A stretch of DNA of 64,000 nt from assembly GCA_022496805.1 (NCBI GenBank), contig CM040101.1, positions 29,117,529-29,181,528 of the forward strand, read 5' to 3'. This DNA comes from Pohlia nutans (taxonomy: Eukaryota > Streptophyta > Bryopsida > Bryales > Mniaceae). Of the stretch, positions 58,201 through 64,000 are shown piece after piece. The position numbers were made by a program, and so were the translations under genes. The stretch's first letter is position 1, and every line of letters begins with the position of its first letter. Under the pieces are notes generated by a model. The model did no database searches, was not told the origin of the DNA, and saw only the letters and a program-made list of their open reading frames with translations.

Positions 58201-59562
58201 ATACTTGAATTTTCTACCAAAGGTGTAAATTGCAATAAAGCAACGTGGAGTTAATTATTATCATACAAGCATCTAAATTTAGAATTTTTTGCTACACCTT
58301 GGTGATCACTTCCGAACAGGAATCTGCATTAAAACACTAAATTTTCAAATATTCCCTTACTAATAATTCATAGTGGAGTAGAAACTGGAGTTGGCTAACT
58401 CCATTTTGTTCGTTTAACTCAAATGCTATAAAACTCATTTTCATACCCTAAATTTAGTTTAAGTAAAACAAGCAAAAAAATTCAAAATACAGCACACGGT
58501 GAACCGATTTTACGGCTTACTAGGTAGTGGGGGCCTTATGTAAAATCTAAAAATAGCTTTAATGGATTAAATTTAACTTGAAAGGGTGGCATCCCAAAGC
58601 AAAGGCTGGTCCTTCATATAAACAATTGGATAGACATCAGCCATGCATCAGCTGGAATTGCATAGTCAAATTCATTCATAAGCCATTATTTGGTCTCTTC
58701 AGCATTTGGGGTAAAACCTAATCATAGGACAACATATCGTAATTAATACTAGTAATTGTTTTACATGATTTATTCTTAAACCAATTTGTTTATAAGCATA
58801 TTTAAAAATAAATAAATTTTAGAAACATAATTTACGCTATATTTAGAAATTGTAAAGCTATAAGCTTTAAGCCCTTAACATCATTAATAGCCTCCAGGAA
58901 TTGAACGACTAACATATTCCAATATTTATCACGTTCTCATCAATGCTTGGATGAATGTCAACCTATTTTTGAGAGACAGTTTAGTCATACTTGATTACAT
59001 ATTCTTTTAAAATTACGAATGAAGAAGTATGTCCAGTCATTCACTACGCCAAAATTGCATGGACTGTAGTTAAAAAATGGCCTTTCAAAAATGAAGTCAT
59101 ACATTTAAGAAACACAAAAATTTCAAAGAATCACCATGTTTAAAAGTATCTCATTCCAAATTCCTTCCAAGAAATTTTACAATTAAATATTGGTGATAGT
59201 ATTATTTAATTCAACCGTATGGTTGGAATCTAGAATTTACAATCCAGAGCTCGCATATTTGTATGAATTCCAGAATATTCTTCTGAATACAACTTTATGA
59301 TGTTATTCCTCATAATGTCAATTCCAGGGAGTTCGTGGTACGTTTAGGAATTACAGTGTTTAGGGTAAATGCAATTTTAAAAGTTTTCAAAATCCTAGAA
59401 TTGAACTAGAACATTAAGAGAGAGCTCGTTCACTATCGTCGCTGGGACTATTAGTTTTCGTTTCGTTTGGTAACTACGTGAACCAAATCATTTTAAAAAA
59501 CGTTGATCAACATGGCGCGCTAAGTCTTCTTGCACGCTTCAGGATTAAAAATGTGGATTTAA
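58201..59562. other. AT-rich interval
   Basis: No gene or clear repeat seen. Ends in TTAA of the next element. Confidence 0.4.
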
Positions 59563-60131
59563 CCCCTAAATGCCTAGAGCCCTCTCCAAATACGGCAGTT
59601 TTGCAAAGATGCATTATAAAATGCAACTTAGAGGGATATTTTGAACTTGATCTATGAATAAAAGTTGTACATCATGAATTTTAGATTCAATTCATACGGT
59701 TAGATCTATGGTTGCTATTACCAATAATTTTGTATAAAATTTAAAACGTGAAATTCAAAATTATTTTGTAATTCAATTACGAATAAGATATTGACAATCT
59801 ACGGATGAATTTTTTTGTGATTGGTTGAAATGTAATACTCTAAGTGTAGTGATTTTTGGAGATTTTTTGGTTGCTTAATTATATGATTTGTCTTTTTTTA
59901 GAGCACTTTTACACTGAAATCTTCATTATTTTGGGTGAATCACCACAACATGAAACAAGGCATAAAAATTTCACAAATCATCCCCTTTCTAATCGGATCA
60001 GCTATGCATGAAGCTAACTTCCCATAGAATCTTCAGTAAAAATTCCACACTGCAAAAACTGCATGACGGATGAGAAATTATGGATGAAATCTGTACATCG
60101 TCCAAAAAATGGACGTTTAGGCAGTTAGGGG
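59563..60131. mobile_element. TTAA-flanked MITE, copy C (569 bp)
   Basis: TTAA at 59559-59562 and 60132-60135. Ends CCCCTAAATGCCTAGAGC and CCCCTAACTGCCTAAACG (reverse complement). Same length class and terminus as copies A and B, different interior. Confidence 0.82.
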
Positions 60132-60397
60132 TTAAATTAATTTCTTCTTCTACTTACAACATTCATTCTTTCATAATACTGTAGATTTGCTGTGTTCTTT
60201 TCTACATTGAAGTTCCTATTATTATCATATCACATATGCATAAAGCTAACTTCCCATAGAATTTACACTATAAATTCCACAGTGCAAAATGTGCATGGCG
60301 GATGAGAAATTATGGATGAAATCTATGCATCGTCCATAAAATCGATGTTTAGGCAGTTAGGGGGTTAAAAACGTAATTTTAGTTGTATATAAACATA

Positions 60398-60482
60398 TAT
60401 ATATATATGTGTGTATATATATATATATATAAATATATGCATATATACATATATGTATATGTATATATACGTATATACAAAT
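60398..60482. repeat. (TA)n/(ATAC)n microsatellite
   Basis: Almost pure alternating purine-pyrimidine TATA/TGTA/ATAC sequence. Confidence 0.95.
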
Positions 60483-60700
60483 CGGCAGGTCTGGCAGGTC
60501 GCATCGTCTCTCTCCCTCGCACACTGATTCTCTCTCTCTTCCTCGCACACTGTTTCTCGCTCTCTCCCCGCACAGTGTTTCTCCAGCGTGTTCCTTTCTC
60601 TCCCTCCGGTTGTCTCCAGCGTTTCTCTCTCTCTCCAGTGATTCTCTCTAGTGATTCTGTCTCTCACAGTGTCTCCAGCGTTTCTCCAGCCCCGTTTTTG
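60483..60700 (+). repeat. CT-rich low-complexity tract
   Basis: Repeated CTCTCTCC with CGCACACTG-, CAGTGTTTCT- and CAGCGTTTCT-like phrases. Open frames here are artefacts of composition. Confidence 0.85.
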
Positions 60701-61010
60701 TTGTTTGAGTATTGTTTGTTGTCCCTCTCTCAAAACTCAAGTTGGGTATTACATTTTACGGTTACATGATGAAATAACTAAAAAACATATGATTTCTTTT
60801 GCAACTTCCAAATGCTGCGTTTTTCATGGTTTTTTGTGAGAATACGGTCAACGAATTTTAGGGGTTAATTTCCTTGTCCAAGAAATTAGCAAACACCATT
60901 CCACATGCTTAATTCCTATAGGACCAATTATTCAAGGTTCCTAAACGATTAATTCAATCGATCATATTGTGAAAAATACAATTTATATTGGACCAAATTT
61001 TATATCATAC

Positions 61011-61160
61011 GTATACATGCGTATACACATATATATATGTATATGTCCATATACATATATATATACATATACGTATATACATATACATATACGTATATAT
61101 ATGTACATGTACACATACATATACATATATGTACATATACGTATACGTATATGTACATTT
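61011..61160. repeat. (ATAC/GTAT)n microsatellite
   Basis: About 150 bp of ATATAC/GTATAC/TGTACA repeats. Confidence 0.95.
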
Positions 61161-61690
61161 ATGCCCCTGCCCGCTGCCCGAAGGCCTCTGCCCGCTGCCC
61201 CTCAAGGTCGTCTCCCTCGCACCTCGATTAGGGTTTGAGTCCCTCTTTTTTGGATTCTCCATTGTTTTCGCTCCGTCTGTTTCCTCCCCCCCCCTCTCGT
61301 CGCTCGCTGTGTTTGTAATTTCCTTCCCGTGTTTGTGTTCTTCCTGCTCTAGTTGTGTTCTCCTCGCTGTGTCTGTGTTCTCCTCGCTGTCTCCTCGCTC
61401 GCTCTGTTTGTGCTTGTCTACTCCTCCTGCTGGTGCTGCGCTCCTTCAGTTGCATTCTCTCGTCACTCCATTGTTGCTTAGGGTTTAGAGTATCTGCTAT
61501 TTTGGGTAGGGTGTAGAACGCCTGCTCTTTCTTATTTAGGGTTTGGAAGCTGGAGATTGTAGCTGCAGATTGAAGCTAAAGACTGAGACTGTAGATTGAA
61601 GCTAAAGAAGGAGGCTAGAGATTGAAGCTGAAGAAGGAGGCTGGAGTGAGCGCGCATAGGAAGCTGGAAGGGCAGCGTTTTCAGGTAACC
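61161..61690 (+). promoter_or_regulatory. CT-rich, GGGTTT-containing sequence resembling a plant 5' leader
   Basis: GC/CT-rich run with several TTAGGGTTT phrases (61225, 61478, 61540), then purine-rich GAAGCTAAAGA/GAAGGAGGCTGGAG repeats (61555-61650) and CAGGTAACC near 61682, a possible splice donor. This looks like a leader exon of a plant gene, but no coding exon was found downstream. Tentative. Confidence 0.3.
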
Positions 61691-62701
61691 CTTAAATCCC
61701 ATCTTTCGGTTTTTTTAACCCACGACTCTGTGAGGGCGTTTTATGTTTTTTGAAACGCCAGGAGGGTATGAGGAATTGAACAGTAATTTCTCAGGGTTAG
61801 GGTTCTCGGAAGTACTGGTTTCCATTTGCCAGACTTGGACTCTACAACCGGTTCTGTTGTTTGAGTGATGCACTGCTTGTGCTCCAAGGCAATAGAGTTG
61901 ATGTAGAAAGAGTTACACCTTTTGCAAGTGGAATCGTTCGCACATAGGTGTTATTGAATTATTATTCCCCATTGTGTAAGCAAACAAGACTTGATTGATT
62001 TTTTGCTTACATAATGGGGGATAATGTATAGTTCAAATGTGCTTGCTTACTTGATTGAACTGTATGTTTATTTGCTTGAATTAAGTGTATGCACGCTTGC
62101 ATGCTCGAATCAAGTAAGCCTATTCTGTAGTGATTGCTGGAGTGAGTTGTCTGGTTAATTCCCTGAACAAATTGCTGGAGTGATTTGTCTGCTTACTTTC
62201 AATTGGGGATTTTTATAAATGAATGTATAAGCGTACATTCACAGATAGAGAGCTCTTGTCTTGATTCTATGGGTGCTGGTACATGGATTTGTAATGCATG
62301 GTGTTTTTATTGTGCTGTCTTTCCCACACCTTGAATGTATAATGAGCTTTTGATTGAATGAAGCTCATATAGCAAATTTGTTTGCAATTTCGTCCGAATG
62401 AGATGCTTGAATGGTGATATGGTTGAAACATTGAATTCCAAATCAATTTGCTGTATGCTATAAAATCTCAGTTCATTGATTAGTGTATTGGTTGCAATGT
62501 TTCAGATTGAGCAATTTGGGCATCAGGAGCAATTTCTCTGTACAGTTTCCAATTCATATTCCAAGAGATTAGGTGAGTGCTCTACTGACTACTATGAATT
62601 CTATAATGTTTCATTCTGCTGTGCACTACCATTGTCTACCTGTAAATGATAGACAATAGTTTTTAGGTTTGCTCTGTTTTGCTATGTTGGGTTTTGCTAT
62701 G
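61691..62701. other. no recognised gene
   Basis: AT-rich; a duplicated GCTGGAGTGATTTGTCTG-like phrase near 62140-62190. No domain seen. Confidence 0.35.
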
Positions 62702-64000
62702 TTAGGTCGATGTCAGTTTAGGTCGATGTCAGTTTAGGTCGACCCGATGTAAATAGACAGAGAAACTCTGCCGAGAAAAGGCAAATTAGATCGACCCGAC
62801 CTAAAATTCACCAATAAATTTCACAAATCAGCTCGAATCGACCTAAACTGCAGTCAATTCAGCTCGACCCGACCTAAAATTAACCAATAAATTTCACGTA
62901 TCAGCTCGAATCGACCTAAATTGTAGTCCATTCAGCTCGACCCGACCTAAAATAATCAATTCAACGATCACTACAAGGGAAAAGAAAATAATATAATTGT
63001 CTCGTCCCAGCAATTTAGGTCGACTCGACCTAAATCCGCACGTAACGATAAAATGGACCGGATGTAGGCTACAATAGTATAGCAATCAAAATGTCCATTT
63101 GTAAATTCCGGTCGCATCGACCTAAACTACCCCATCATATAATATGCATTTGCCCAATTCTACCTACAAACTGCGTACGATTCAGCTCGAGTCGACCTAA
63201 ATGACAGAAATCGTCGTCCAAAAGATGCGGAAATTCAGGTCGAGTCGATCTAAACTGCACTAAATATCATACTGAGAAAGAGAAGGAGGCAATTGAAACC
63301 AGGACGAAGTTCCAAATAAAGTAGAGTAGGTCGGTAGCGATAAAAATGATCTGCTATGCAATAAGAACTGACCTAAATCAATCTAAACACTGCGTGTGAT
63401 TCAGCTCGACTCGACCTAAATTACGCAGCTCGTCTATGAATGAACTGTGACCATTCAGATCGAGCCGAGCTAAATTGCTCTAAATAGCCTTCGGAGAAAA
63501 TTGATGAATCAGTTACAGCAGTTTAGGTCGATTCGACCTAAATGGTTGGGCTACGCTTAAATGCCACCCGCGTAGTACAAGAGCAAATTAGAGTGGTGAA
63601 CTTACACGGCATAAGATTCAGCTCGACTCGACCTAATCTGTACTCGATAGAGTCCCATTAAACGGATCAACCCAAGAAGTAACTCATATATTTTGAATAT
63701 CGCGCAATCCAAACATGCTTGACGATAGTTGCTCTTTAGGTCGAATCGACCTAAAAGTGTATGACATTCTACCTTGCCATAGTAGTCACAACTGTAGGTA
63801 TGATGGTTGTAATAGTTACAACCACGTTCAAGAATCCGAGACATGAATGCTTACGATACCCTTCAGGACGCATTAATCTCTATTTGTAACGCACTTTAGC
63901 TCGTACCGACCTAATCACCTGCCTCTACACATTAGCTCGTATCGACCTAAACACATCCATGTAAGATAACGAAGAACAAGTGCGCTTAGATCGGGTCGAC
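62702..64000. repeat. palindrome array 2: about 17 full sites, runs off the window
   Basis: Two half-sites (62702, 62717), then full sites beginning at about 62733, 62784, 62827, 62858, 62900, 62931, 63014, 63106, 63181, 63234, 63400, 63454, 63522, 63617, 63735, 63895 and 63931, and a truncated one at 63986. Spacing is irregular except for a duplicated 73-bp unit (62827-62972). The left half-site is AGCTCG in 9 of 17; the right half-site is almost always CGACCTAA, the mirror image of array 1. Spacers are unrelated to those of array 1. Confidence 0.95.

Larger units (their letters stand above)
60132..60868. repeat. two further right ends of TTAA elements, nested or partial
   Basis: 60136-60364 repeats the 3' part of copy C (CATAAAGCTAACTTCCCATA, GATGAGAAATTATGGATGAA) and ends ...GGCAGTTAGGGG before TTAA at 60365-60368. 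Another ...TTTTAGGGG before TTAA ends at 60864. Neither has its own left end, so these look like partial duplications or nested remnants. Confidence 0.65.

Noticed and set aside
60365..61488. Open frames of 60-166 codons over the TA microsatellites and CT-rich tracts
   Set aside because: Translations are YIYIYI or SLSLS-type repeats caused by composition; both strands are equally open.

Overview
The window is nuclear DNA of a eukaryote, almost certainly a streptophyte. It has GT-AG introns, a plant-like polyprenol reductase, a RIT1-type tRNA-modifying enzyme, a DUF642 wall-type protein, and gypsy, copia and LINE remains embedded in AT-rich repeats. Abundant D34E Tc1-type transposons and a DUF7869 gene in a plant-like background suggest a charophyte alga (Characeae is my guess). 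That assignment is inference.

Layout. 0-6 kb holds a Tc1/mariner element (TA duplications) broken by a second inverted-repeat element, a 5' fragment of a DUF642 gene, and a shrunken second Tc1 element. 7.0-9.7 kb holds a seven-exon polyprenol reductase gene (+). 9.7-23.3 kb is gene-poor and built from repeats: two unrelated ~975-bp fold-back elements flanked by TA, two ~575-bp elements flanked by TTAA, a LINE 3' remnant and an LTR fragment. 23.6-24.6 kb holds the full-length DUF642 gene (-). 27.5-29.4 kb holds a RIT1 gene (-). 31.2-34.6 kb holds a decayed Ty3/gypsy retrotransposon (+).

35.3-49.4 kb is a run of minus-strand, intron-containing genes full of nonsense codons: an S/P/R-rich segment, an FCP1-like HAD domain, a large unrecognised gene ('gene X'), an acidic-protein gene and a methyltransferase-like gene. 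Two solo LTRs with 5-bp target duplications interrupt the block. 50.6-53.5 kb holds an intact 946-codon DUF7869 (RNase H-like, transposase-like) gene (-). 54.8-62.7 kb is AT-rich, with a ~180-bp repeat family, more TTAA elements and microsatellites.

The most unusual feature is a set of palindromes sharing the core TCGA-N-TCGA. One family, TTTAGGTCGA-N-TCGACCTAAA, forms an array of 14 sites just upstream of the DUF7869 gene (53.57-54.77 kb) and a second array of about 17 full sites at 62.7-64.0 kb. The asymmetry of the sites is mirrored between the two arrays. A second family, TATCYTCGA-N-TCGARGATA, is scattered through gene X: two in each of two introns, one just upstream of the coding region, and six in exons or downstream coding segments, always in the same reading frame. 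I read these as DNA sites for element-specific binding proteins. That is a hypothesis.
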